This document shows positions 1 to 6,157 of a stretch of 7,568 nucleotides of DNA, in pieces. The notes below the pieces were generated by a model. That model was not told where the DNA came from, searched no databases, and saw only the letters and a list, made by a program, of their open reading frames with translations. This DNA comes from Planctomycetota bacterium. Lineage in GTDB: Bacteria > Planctomycetota > Phycisphaerae > Phycisphaerales > UBA1924. The stretch's first letter is position 1, and each line of letters begins with the position of its first letter. The position numbers and the translations under genes are program-made. The stretch spans positions 1-7,568 of the forward strand of contig JAEYVB010000088.1 of assembly GCA_023429345.1 (NCBI GenBank), given 5' to 3'.

Positions 1-260
1 ACCTGCACATCCACGATCTTGTCCCACGAGCTCCCCGCCTCTTCGAGCACCACGCGGACGTTCTCGAAGCACGCGTGCACCTGCGCCGCGATGTCGTAGC
101 TCTGCACCTTCCCGTCCGGCCCCAGCACCACGCCCGGGATGTTCTTGTCCCCCCGCCGCCGCGGCCCCTGGCCGGAGAGGAACAGGAGGTTCCCGACCCG
201 CCGCGCGTGCGGGTAGGCGCCGACGGGCTCGGGGGCTTTACTGCTGTCGATCCTGCTCAT
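1..260 (-). CDS. Rid (YjgF/RidA) family protein, 2-aminomuconate deaminase-like, partial at 3' end
   Basis: ATG at 260-258 opens a frame of 86 codons that runs off the left edge without a stop. The protein begins MSRIDSSKAPEPVGAYPHAR and continues with RRVGNLLFLSGQGPRR. This is the N-terminal Rid-fold pattern: an AP..VGAYPHAR strand followed by a G.LLFLSGQ strand. The next part (residues 57-86, IAAQ..ACFENVRVVLEEAGSSWDKIVDVQ) is the usual helix plus strand. Rid proteins are soluble trimers of about 130-145 residues that hydrolyse reactive enamines/imines. The PHARRVG and GPRRRGD segments resemble the 2-aminomuconate deaminase branch of tryptophan/aminophenol breakdown more than canonical RidA, but this subgroup call is inference. 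The C-terminal part, where family members carry the catalytic arginine, lies outside the window, so activity cannot be judged. The gene starts 52 nt after the M32 peptidase stop. There is no strong Shine-Dalgarno; a weak GGGA lies just upstream. Confidence 0.85.
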   Translation of the reverse strand, partial: MSRIDSSKAPEPVGAYPHARRVGNLLFLSGQGPRRRGDKNIPGVVLGPDGKVQSYDIAAQVHACFENVRVVLEEAGSSWDKIVDVQ

Positions 261-274
261 CGCGTTGTCCCGTA

Positions 275-301
275 GGAACGATCTGGTCCGGAACGATTCC
301 G
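275..301. repeat. Short direct repeat with an overlapping inverted repeat in the M32/Rid intergenic gap
   Basis: The octamer GGAACGAT occurs at 275-282 and again at 290-297, a 15-bp pitch. The second copy sits inside an imperfect palindrome at 289-301, with 5-bp arms CGGAA/TTCCG around a CGA centre. It lies 15-41 nt upstream of the Rid ATG, where an operator or leader element could act. It is short and may be chance. No regulator gene is visible nearby. Confidence 0.3.
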
Positions 302-312
302 AGTTCGCTTCC

Positions 313-1878
313 CTAGATCCCGTAGATCGGCCGCAGCTTCCCCTCCAGGTACCGCATGAAGGGGTCCGCGCTCAGCGGCTGGCCCGTCACCATCTTGCAG
401 AGGTCCGCCGCACGGTACCGCCGGCCGTGCCGGTGGATGTTGTCGTTCAGCCACATCTTCAGCGCCCCGAACTGCCCGGCGCGGATCTGCCGATCAAGGT
501 CGGTGATCTGCCCGCGGATCGTCTCCCAGAACTGCGCCGCGTACAGGTTGCCCAGCGTGTAGGTCGGGAAATACCCCACCAGCCCGAACGCCCAGTGCAC
601 ATCCTGCAGCGCGCCCTTGGCGTTGTTCGGAACATCGACGCCCAGGTACTCCTTGTACTTGGCGTTCCAGAGCGCCGGCACGTCCTTCACGTTCACATCT
701 CCCGAGAGCAGGCCACGCTCCAACTCGAAGCGGATCATCGGGTGCAGGTTGTACGTCGCCTCGTCCGCTTCCACGCGGATCAGGCTTGGCGTCACGATGT
801 TCACCGCCCGGTACAGGTCGTCGACACCGTACGGCTCGAGCGCCGACCCCAGGATCCGCTTGGCGTGCGGCAGCGCCCATTCCCAGAACTCCCGCGACCG
901 CCCCACCAGGTTCTCCCACATCCGCGACTGGCTCTCGTGGATCCCCAGCGAGATCGAGTCCGCCAGCGGGTTGCCGAACATGCTCCCCGCCCCCTCGCCG
1001 TCCAGCGGATCCCCCTTGGGAAGGCCCTGCTCGTAGAGCCCGTGCCCCATCTCGTGCATCGTGCCGTACAGCGCATCGGTGAACTTCTCGTCGCGGTACC
1101 GCGTCGTCAGCCGCGTGTCCCCCGGGGCCATGCCCGAGCAGAACGGGTGCGTCGTCACGTCCAGCCGCCCCGCCTTGAGGTCAAAGCCGCACGCCTCGAG
1201 CACGAACTGCCCGAACGCGTGCTGCCGCTCCGGCTCGATCTTCACGTGCAGCGGCTTGTCGCTCGGCTTCTTCGCGCTCTTCTGCACCTCGGCGATGAAA
1301 CCCGCCAGCCGCTGCCGCAGCGGGCCGAAGATCCCCTCGATCTCCCGCGCTGTCATCCCCGGCTCGTACTCGTTCAGGAGCGCATCGTACCGCTCCCCCC
1401 CGGCCGGAACGCCATAGCAGTCCGCCTTCCTCCGCGACAACTCCATCATCCGGGCCAGCCACGGCTCGAACATCGCCCAGTCGCTCTTCGCCCGCGCTTC
1501 CTTCCACACCTCCTGCGCCTGGCTCCCCACCCGCGCCAGCTCCTCCACCAACGACCCCGGGAGCTTCGTCGCCAGGTCGTAGTCCCGGCGGAACTCCCGC
1601 ACGGCCGCGGCCGTCGCGCTCGCCGGATCGCCCACCAGCCCCATGTCCGCCTCGCACGCGGCGATCAGGTCCCCGATCCGCTTGCTGGTCCGCCGCTCGT
1701 GGATCAGCCCCGCCATCAGCGCCTGCTGCTGGGCGCGGTGCTCCGCCGCCGCGTGGGGCATGTACGTCTCCTGGTCCCAGTTCAGGAGGGCCTGAACGGA
1801 GCCGAGCGTCGCGGCCTCGCGGGACAGATCGCTGAGTTCGGCGTAGGGCGGCTTCGTGCCGGTGGCGGCTTTCGACAT
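313..1878 (-). CDS. M32 family metallocarboxypeptidase (thermostable carboxypeptidase Taq type)
   Basis: This gene encodes a 521-residue protein, close to the usual 490-510 of peptidase family M32: zinc enzymes, mostly cytoplasmic, that trim C-terminal residues with broad specificity. The M32 signatures appear in order: WDQET at 34-38, HPF at 244-246, DTRLTTR at 254-260, the zinc-binding HEMGH at 275-279, HESQS at 314-318 supplying the third metal-ligand glutamate, and a block at about 423-447 containing LQDVHWAFG and GYFPTYTLGN. All expected catalytic residues are present (H275, E276, H279, E315), so the enzyme should be active. There is no signal peptide or membrane segment. The frame stays open 74 codons further upstream into the glycosyltransferase gene. 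I chose ATG 1878 because the MSKAATGTKPPYAEL start matches the family and AGGAG (1891-1887) lies 8 nt before it. The stop is TAG at 315-313. The gene lies 25 nt after the preceding glycosyltransferase, so co-transcription is likely although the function looks unrelated. Confidence 0.96.
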   Translation of the reverse strand: MSKAATGTKPPYAELSDLSREAATLGSVQALLNWDQETYMPHAAAEHRAQQQALMAGLIHERRTSKRIGDLIAACEADMGLVGDPASATAAAVREFRRDYDLATKLPGSLVEELARVGSQAQEVWKEARAKSDWAMFEPWLARMMELSRRKADCYGVPAGGERYDALLNEYEPGMTAREIEGIFGPLRQRLAGFIAEVQKSAKKPSDKPLHVKIEPERQHAFGQFVLEACGFDLKAGRLDVTTHPFCSGMAPGDTRLTTRYRDEKFTDALYGTMHEMGHGLYEQGLPKGDPLDGEGAGSMFGNPLADSISLGIHESQSRMWENLVGRSREFWEWALPHAKRILGSALEPYGVDDLYRAVNIVTPSLIRVEADEATYNLHPMIRFELERGLLSGDVNVKDVPALWNAKYKEYLGVDVPNNAKGALQDVHWAFGLVGYFPTYTLGNLYAAQFWETIRGQITDLDRQIRAGQFGALKMWLNDNIHRHGRRYRAADLCKMVTGQPLSADPFMRYLEGKLRPIYGI

Positions 1879-1886
1879 GGGGGGCG

Positions 1887-1891
1887 CTCCT
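1887..1891 (-). promoter_or_regulatory. Shine-Dalgarno site of the M32 peptidase
   Basis: AGGAG on the minus strand, with 8 nt to ATG 1878. It is the clearest ribosome binding site in the window and decides the start against the longer open frame reaching 2100. Confidence 0.75.
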
Positions 1892-1903
1892 GGAGATCGG
1901 AGT

Positions 1904-2878
1904 TTAGCCCCCGGTTTCCGCCGCCCCGCCCGGGCCCTCGGCCTCGCGTTTGAGGACCATCGCCCCCAGGCTCCGCCAGCACCCGAGTTCCGAGGGATAG
2001 CGCGCGCAGGCGCGGACCCCGGTCCGCAGCGCCCGCCAGTGCCGGCCCTCGCGCCGGTGCCGCCAGGCGGCCCCGAGCAAGACCCCGATCGCCTGCTCAC
2101 GCGGCGATTCGCCCGGCCCGCCGATCAACGGCGGCGGGTCCAGTTCCCCGCCGCGCATCAGGGCATCCGACCCGCACCGCAGCCGCTCGGTCTGCAGGGC
2201 CCGCGCCCGCTCCTCGTAGTGGAGCCGCGCAGCGCTCGGGTGGCGGTGCGTGATGGACTCGCCGTGCAGGCGGTAGTGATACTCGACCCGCGGCTCGAAC
2301 CACACCCGCCCGACTTCCGAGAGCCGCAGCGCAAAGTCGATGTCCTCCGCGGTCGTGAAGGCTTCCCGGAAACCCAGCTCCCGGGCAACCCCCGCGCGCA
2401 CCAGGAACGTGCACAGGCTTGTCCGCACGCACCCGCGTCGGAGCTCGCCGGTGATCTCTTCCGCCCGCGCCCCGCAGTCCATCTCCGCCAGCGCCCGGCC
2501 CGATTCGGTCATCGAGCAGAACTGCCCGCACACGGCCGCGAGCTCCCGGCGGGCCCCCAGGAACGTCGCCTGCCGCTCCAGCCGGCCCGGCTCCATCCGG
2601 TCGTCCGCATCGCACCGGCAGACAAACGTCCCGGCCGCCGCCGCCAGCCCCGCGTTCAGCGCCGCCGCGATGCCGCGGCACGGCCCGTCGACGATCCGCA
2701 CGCGCGGATCCCCGAGCGCTTGCACCCGCTCGCGCGAGCGGTCCACCGATCCGTCGTCCACCACGACCAGCTCGAGCGCCGCGCCGCGCTGGTCCAGCAC
2801 CGACCGCGCCGCCTCCGCGATGAACCGCTCGCCGTTCCGGACGGGCATCAGCACCGAGATGAAAGCCTCATCCGCCAT
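1904..2878 (-). CDS. Glycosyltransferase family 2 (GT-A fold), downstream paralogue
   Basis: A 324-residue protein that probably transfers a sugar from a nucleotide donor to a growing lipid-linked glycan at the cytoplasmic face of the inner membrane. GT2 hallmarks are the opening strand ISVLMPVRNGERF (7-19), VVVDDGS (38-44) for nucleotide binding, the metal-binding CDADD (89-93), and the AEDIDFALR segment (177-185) holding the catalytic-base region. YRLHG (202-206) follows, as in many GT2 enzymes. Residues about 262-310 form a basic, helical tail (GVLLGAAWRHRREG, later CWRSLGAMVLK) shared with the neighbouring paralogue. It resembles the TPR-like ends seen on some polysaccharide GT2 proteins. 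No membrane segment is seen. The protein has 11 cysteines against 6 in its sister. The start ATG follows the sister's TGA by 3 nt with no clear Shine-Dalgarno, which suggests translational coupling. The sugar donor and acceptor cannot be told from sequence. Confidence 0.93.
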   Translation of the reverse strand: MADEAFISVLMPVRNGERFIAEAARSVLDQRGAALELVVVDDGSVDRSRERVQALGDPRVRIVDGPCRGIAAALNAGLAAAAGTFVCRCDADDRMEPGRLERQATFLGARRELAAVCGQFCSMTESGRALAEMDCGARAEEITGELRRGCVRTSLCTFLVRAGVARELGFREAFTTAEDIDFALRLSEVGRVWFEPRVEYHYRLHGESITHRHPSAARLHYEERARALQTERLRCGSDALMRGGELDPPPLIGGPGESPREQAIGVLLGAAWRHRREGRHWRALRTGVRACARYPSELGCWRSLGAMVLKREAEGPGGAAETGG

Positions 2879-2881
2879 GGT

Positions 2882-3811
2882 TCATTTGAGCACGAGCGCC
2901 ACCAGGCTCCGCCACCCGGCCGTGTCCGACGGCTTCATCACGCACGCGCGGGCCCCGGTGAGCAGCGCCCGCAGACGCTTCCCCTCGCTCCGGTACCGCC
3001 ACGCCGCGCCGAGCAGCACGCCGTGCGCGTGGTCCGCGACCGTCCACGGGGTGTTGGCCTCAGCCGGCGGCGGCCGCAGCGGCCGGCCGCGCATGATGTC
3101 GTCCACGCCCTCGTTCAGCCGCTGCCGCTGCAGCTCACGGACCACCTCGTCGAAATGCTTCCAGCGGGCGCTCGGCTGCGTGTGCGTTGCGGAGGTCCCG
3201 TGCAGTCGGTACTGGTACTCCACGCGCGGCTTGTACCACACCGGCCCCGCCTCGCCCACGCGCAGCACAAAGTCGATGTCCTCGCCGATCACCAGCGGCG
3301 TCCGGAAGTCCAGCTTCTTCGCTACCTCCATCCGGACCAGGAACGTCCCCAGGTGCGTCCGCACCGTCCCGCCCCGAAGCTCGCCGCTGATCTCGCACGC
3401 CGTGTCCCCGGAGCCCATCTCCGCCAGCGGCGCCCCCCGGTCCGAGATCGTGCAGAACTGCCCGCAAACCGCCGCCAGCTCCGGCCGCTCCGCGAGCGTC
3501 GCCGTCTGCCGCGCCAGCCGCCCCGGCGCCATCAGATCGTCCGAGTCGCAGCGCGCGAAGTAATCGCCCGTCGTCGCCGCCAGCCCCGCCGCCATCGCCG
3601 CCGCGATCCCGCACCGCGGCCCATCCACGATCCGCACCCGACGGTCCCGCAGCCCCGCCACCACCCCGCGCGACCGGTCCGTCGAGCCGTCGTCCACGAC
3701 GATCAGCTCCACCTCGACCCCGGACTGATCCAGCACCGAGCGCGCCGCCGCCTCCACGAACCGCTCCGCGTTGCGCATCGGCATGACCACCGAAACCAGT
3801 TGCCCCGCCAT
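2882..3811 (-). CDS. Glycosyltransferase family 2 (GT-A fold), upstream paralogue
   Basis: A 309-residue GT2 enzyme with the same layout as the following gene: SVVMPMRNAERF (7-18), VVDDGS (38-43), the metal-binding CDSDD (88-92), GEDIDFVLR (176-184), YRLHG (201-205), and a helical C-terminal tail (about 260-309, ending WRSLVALVLK). It aligns with its neighbour almost without gaps from end to end, with well over half of residues identical in the first 200 by eye, so the two are tandem duplicates. Changes such as CDSDD versus CDADD and different residues around GPRCG/GPCRG could alter donor or acceptor choice; that is inference. ATG 3811 is supported by GGAG with a 7-nt spacer and lies 17 nt after the flippase stop. 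The flippase neighbour points to assembly of a short repeat unit for an exopolysaccharide or O-antigen-like glycan. Confidence 0.94.
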   Translation of the reverse strand: MAGQLVSVVMPMRNAERFVEAAARSVLDQSGVEVELIVVDDGSTDRSRGVVAGLRDRRVRIVDGPRCGIAAAMAAGLAATTGDYFARCDSDDLMAPGRLARQTATLAERPELAAVCGQFCTISDRGAPLAEMGSGDTACEISGELRGGTVRTHLGTFLVRMEVAKKLDFRTPLVIGEDIDFVLRVGEAGPVWYKPRVEYQYRLHGTSATHTQPSARWKHFDEVVRELQRQRLNEGVDDIMRGRPLRPPPAEANTPWTVADHAHGVLLGAAWRYRSEGKRLRALLTGARACVMKPSDTAGWRSLVALVLK

Positions 3812-3818
3812 CCCCAGT

Positions 3819-3824
3819 CTCCCC
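3819..3824 (-). promoter_or_regulatory. Shine-Dalgarno site of the upstream GT2 gene
   Basis: GGGGAG on the minus strand ends 7 nt before ATG 3811. It lies in the 17-nt gap after the flippase stop and supports the chosen start. Confidence 0.6.
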
Positions 3825-3828
3825 GTGT

Positions 3829-5313
3829 CTACCGAAGCAGAAAGGCCAGCCCCGCCGCGCAGGCCGCGGCCGCAAAGACCATCGCGTCCAGGCCCGGGTT
3901 CAGGATACCCGCCCTCCGGGCCCGCCAGTTAATCACCGGATAGTTCAACCATTCCGTCGCCGCAAAGCCGCCCACCAGCCCCGCCATCGGGGCCCACGCC
4001 GGCGCCGCCCCCGGCTCCCACAGCCGCGGCAGCAGGTGGTACCCAAGCAGCGACCCCGTGACCAGGAACACGATCTGCGTCGCCAGCATCAGCGTGATCT
4101 CGCGGCTCCGCCCCTGGGCCAGCATCGCGTTGCCGTAGGTCATGCTCGCCAGCATGGCGCACGCCCCCGTCGCCAGGATCTGGAGCACCCACCCCGCATC
4201 CCGGAACTCCGGCGGGTACAGCAGCCCCACGATCCAGTCCCCCATCACGATCAGCGCGCACAGCCCGCCCACCCCCGGCAGCAGCACCGCCCGCCGGAGC
4301 CGCCGCACCTGCCGCGGCATGTCCCCCGGGTTCTCGCGGTGGACACGCGCCAGCACCGGGAAGACCACGGCGCCCCCCAGCGCCATCACGGCCGCCGGGA
4401 TCATGTTCGCCATGTTCTGCCCCTGGTTGTACACGCCCAGGGCCCCCTCCTTCAGCAGCTTCCCGAGCAGCAGCCGGTCCGTCTGCACCGCAAAGAACGT
4501 CAGCAGCGTGCTGAGGAAAATCCATTTGCCAAAGTGGAAGATGGAGCTCGCCGCCGCCCCGTCCCAGCCGAAGCGGTTCCGCGCGCCGCCGAGCACGAAA
4601 TGGCTCGCCGCCATCCGCAGGAGCGGCGTCAGGAGCCCGCCCACCGCCAGCGTGCCGGCACCCAGCAGCTTGATGTTGTACCCCTCGCTCTCCAGCCACC
4701 GCCGGTTGATCCAGAACAGCCCCGCGAGCGCCACCGTGAAGAGCAGCCCATAGACCTGCGTCGAAAGCTCCAGCACCACCACCCGCCCGAGCCGGTGCCG
4801 CCGCCTCGCCAGCCAGAACGCCGTCGAATCAAACCCCGAGATCGCCGCCGTCACCCCCACCACCGGCAACAGGTACACCAGCTCCGGCATGCCGAAAAAC
4901 GCCGCCATCGGCCACGCCAGCGCCGCCGCCATCCCCCACAGCAGGAACCCGCGGATCACCTGGATGGTCCACGCCGTGTTGTTGAACCCCCGGTCCTCCC
5001 CGCGCTGGTGCTGGATGATGCTCGGCCCCAGCCCCACATCCGAGAACATCGAGAGCGCCGTCATCACCACGTAGACCATGGCGATCAGCCCGAACGCCTC
5101 CGGGAAGAGCAGCCACGAGAGCGCCAGGTTGTTCGCGAAGCGCAGCATCTGCGCCGAGCCGAACTGCACCGCCGTCAGCGCCGACGCCCGCAAAGGCGCC
5201 GATTCCCGCCAGCGACGAAGGAAGCGGCCGCCGCGCCCGCGCAGCCGCACCAGCACGGTGGCCGGCGCCGCCGTTACCGGACCGACCTCTGGAGTGCTGG
5301 CTACTGCGCTCAC
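3829..5313 (-). CDS. Wzx-type polysaccharide flippase (MOP/MVF superfamily)
   Basis: A polytopic membrane protein that should flip lipid-linked oligosaccharides across the inner membrane. The GTG start at 5313 gives 494 residues, typical of Wzx/WzxC proteins. The longest open frame starts at another GTG (5391) and gives 520. Numbered from 5391, hydrophobic segments lie near 95-115, 145-167, 171-188, 207-227, 243-262, 290-304, 328-348, 368-393, 402-424, 432-452, 469-480 and 503-519. The block VGLGPSIIQHQRGEDRGFNN (residues 119-138) followed by a TAW segment matches the WzxC/Polysacc_synt_3 pattern, as does the later GALGVYNQGQNMANMIP (316-332). I prefer 5313 because a purine-rich GAGGGG..GGGG tract precedes it and codons between 5391 and 5314 often end in A or T, unlike the rest of the gene. 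There is no ATG before residue 82. The GT2 pair follows 17 nt downstream, so this is a glycan assembly and export unit. Confidence 0.9.
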   Translation of the reverse strand: MSAVASTPEVGPVTAAPATVLVRLRGRGGRFLRRWRESAPLRASALTAVQFGSAQMLRFANNLALSWLLFPEAFGLIAMVYVVMTALSMFSDVGLGPSIIQHQRGEDRGFNNTAWTIQVIRGFLLWGMAAALAWPMAAFFGMPELVYLLPVVGVTAAISGFDSTAFWLARRRHRLGRVVVLELSTQVYGLLFTVALAGLFWINRRWLESEGYNIKLLGAGTLAVGGLLTPLLRMAASHFVLGGARNRFGWDGAAASSIFHFGKWIFLSTLLTFFAVQTDRLLLGKLLKEGALGVYNQGQNMANMIPAAVMALGGAVVFPVLARVHRENPGDMPRQVRRLRRAVLLPGVGGLCALIVMGDWIVGLLYPPEFRDAGWVLQILATGACAMLASMTYGNAMLAQGRSREITLMLATQIVFLVTGSLLGYHLLPRLWEPGAAPAWAPMAGLVGGFAATEWLNYPVINWRARRAGILNPGLDAMVFAAAACAAGLAFLLR

Positions 5314-5450
5314 CGTCCCCGCCCCCTCATGCGAACTGGCCGCGCGATTCTCGATTGGCTGCAGCCCTCGGCCCACCCGGTGCGATACCACTGCAATTCG
5401 GTCTGGTCCGGGGTCCGAGTCCAGCCTCGCCGCCTGAATTCGCGCCTCAT
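5310..5450 (-). CDS. Possible small arginine-rich ORF before the flippase (doubtful)
   Basis: ATG at 5450, two bases after the TPR gene's stop, opens a 46-codon frame starting MRREFRRRGWTRTPDQ and ending MRGRGR. Its TGA overlaps the proposed GTG start of the flippase in a GTGA junction, the usual form of translational coupling. Against it, about 10 of 46 codons end in A or T while surrounding genes almost always use G or C there, and I recognise no family. It may be a leader ORF, or simply the non-coding spacer that happens to be open. Confidence 0.15.
   Translation of the reverse strand: MRREFRRRGWTRTPDQTELQWYRTGWAEGCSQSRIARPVRMRGRGR
5314..5328 (-). promoter_or_regulatory. Purine-rich ribosome-binding tract for the flippase GTG start
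   Basis: The minus strand reads GAGGGGGCGGGGACG directly before GTG 5313. It contains GAGG 11 nt from the start and further G runs closer in. It is not a textbook site, but the longer alternative GTG at 5391 is preceded by CCGAATTGCA, which has none. Confidence 0.35.
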
Positions 5451-5452
5451 CC
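5314..5452 (-). other. Intergenic spacer between the TPR lipoprotein and flippase genes
   Basis: This is the only gap over 60 nt in the window (139 nt with the preferred flippase start). It contains AT-leaning words such as GAATTC and GAATTG that are scarce elsewhere. It separates the secretion/pilus trio from the polysaccharide genes and is the best place for a promoter of the latter. I found a possible extended -10 (TGGTATCGC, minus strand, ending near 5385) but no acceptable -35, and no hairpin with a T tract, so neither promoter nor terminator is called. Confidence 0.4.
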
Positions 5453-6157
5453 TCAGGGCTGGGGCGGTATAGGCGGCGGCGGCGCGTTCGAGCCGGAGAC
5501 CCCCACGGGGCCCTCCAGCGTGATCCGGGACGCGTCCTGCTTCAGGACCCCCTCGATCCGCAGAGCCTCCCGCTGCTCGATGATCCGCCACGTCTCGTCG
5601 TCATCCACCGCCAGGGCCCGCCGGGCCCGCTCCAGGGCCGCCCGGTCGGCGAGATCGAGCCGCTTGCCCGCCCGCACCGCACCCCGCAGCGCCGGGATGT
5701 AGTTCGGCGAGCGGTCCAAGGCCCGCTCGAAGTACATCAGCGCCTTCTCATCCCAACCCTGCTGGTGGTACGCCAGGCCCATCATGTACACCGGCCGGGC
5801 ATCCATCGGGGCCACATCGGCCGCCACCTTGAAGGCCTCCACCGCGTCGATGTAGTTCTTCTTCTCCATCAGCAGCATGCCCAGGTTGTGCCACGCGGGC
5901 GCGAGCTCCGGCGAGGCCGCGATCGACTCGCGGTACAGCGCGATCGCCTCGTCCGTGCGGCCCCGCTTCATCGCACGCTCCGCCTGCTCCGACAGCCGCA
6001 CGGCCCCGGCCAGGTCGTGCTGGGCCGCCGCCGCCGCCGCCTGCCGCCGCTGGCGGTTCTTGCAGCCCGACCCCGTCACCACCCCCGCCATCATCACCGC
6101 GCACGCCAGAACGCCTGCGCCCCTCAGCACTTGCTTCTTCAACCGGCACGCTCCCAT
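5453..6157 (-). CDS. TPR-repeat lipoprotein
   Basis: A 234-residue protein counted from ATG 6157. It starts MGACRLKKQVLRGAG, then a hydrophobic stretch and TGSGCKNRQ, a signal peptide with a candidate lipidated Cys32. The lipobox (GSGC) lacks the usual Leu/Val at -3, so lipidation is likely but not certain. Three tetratricopeptide repeats follow at about 52-85, 86-119 and 120-153, for example AWHNLGMLLMEKKNYIDAVEAF and YMMGLAYHQQGWDEKALMYF, with a weaker fourth after 154. The C-terminus is proline-rich (ending APPPPIPPQP). TPRs are protein-binding scaffolds, here presumably periplasmic. The gene overlaps the end of the GspM/PilO-like gene, so it is probably made with that complex and could be an accessory or pilotin-like factor (compare the PilF/PilW TPR lipoproteins of type IV pili). 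That role is inference. A TTG start at 6142 would give 229 residues beginning MKKQ, with better ribosome-binding support. Confidence 0.88.
   Translation of the reverse strand: MGACRLKKQVLRGAGVLACAVMMAGVVTGSGCKNRQRRQAAAAAAQHDLAGAVRLSEQAERAMKRGRTDEAIALYRESIAASPELAPAWHNLGMLLMEKKNYIDAVEAFKVAADVAPMDARPVYMMGLAYHQQGWDEKALMYFERALDRSPNYIPALRGAVRAGKRLDLADRAALERARRALAVDDDETWRIIEQREALRIEGVLKQDASRITLEGPVGVSGSNAPPPPIPPQP

Noticed and set aside
265..1953. Plus-strand open frame of 562 codons antisense to the M32 peptidase
   Set aside because: Low-complexity Arg/Pro/Leu/His product mirroring the GC-rich minus-strand gene, which has all M32 catalytic motifs.
1879..2100. A 74-codon N-terminal extension of the M32 peptidase reaching into the glycosyltransferase gene
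   Set aside because: The extension is Gly/Arg/Ala/Pro-rich, overlaps a real gene in another frame, and the ATG at 1878 has a good Shine-Dalgarno and a family-typical N-terminus.
1856..3943. Plus-strand open frame of 695 codons antisense to both glycosyltransferases
   Set aside because: Its product is rich in Arg, Pro and His with no recognisable fold. It exists because stop codons are rare opposite very GC-rich genes. The minus-strand frames carry clear GT2 motifs.
5392..5452. Rho-independent terminator after the TPR lipoprotein gene
   Set aside because: Some self-complementary bases occur (GGACCCCGGACC on the minus strand), but there is no stable stem followed by a T run.
4036..5472. Plus-strand open frame of 478 codons antisense to the flippase
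   Set aside because: Gln/Arg/His/Pro-rich translation without domains, again a shadow of a membrane-protein gene on the other strand.
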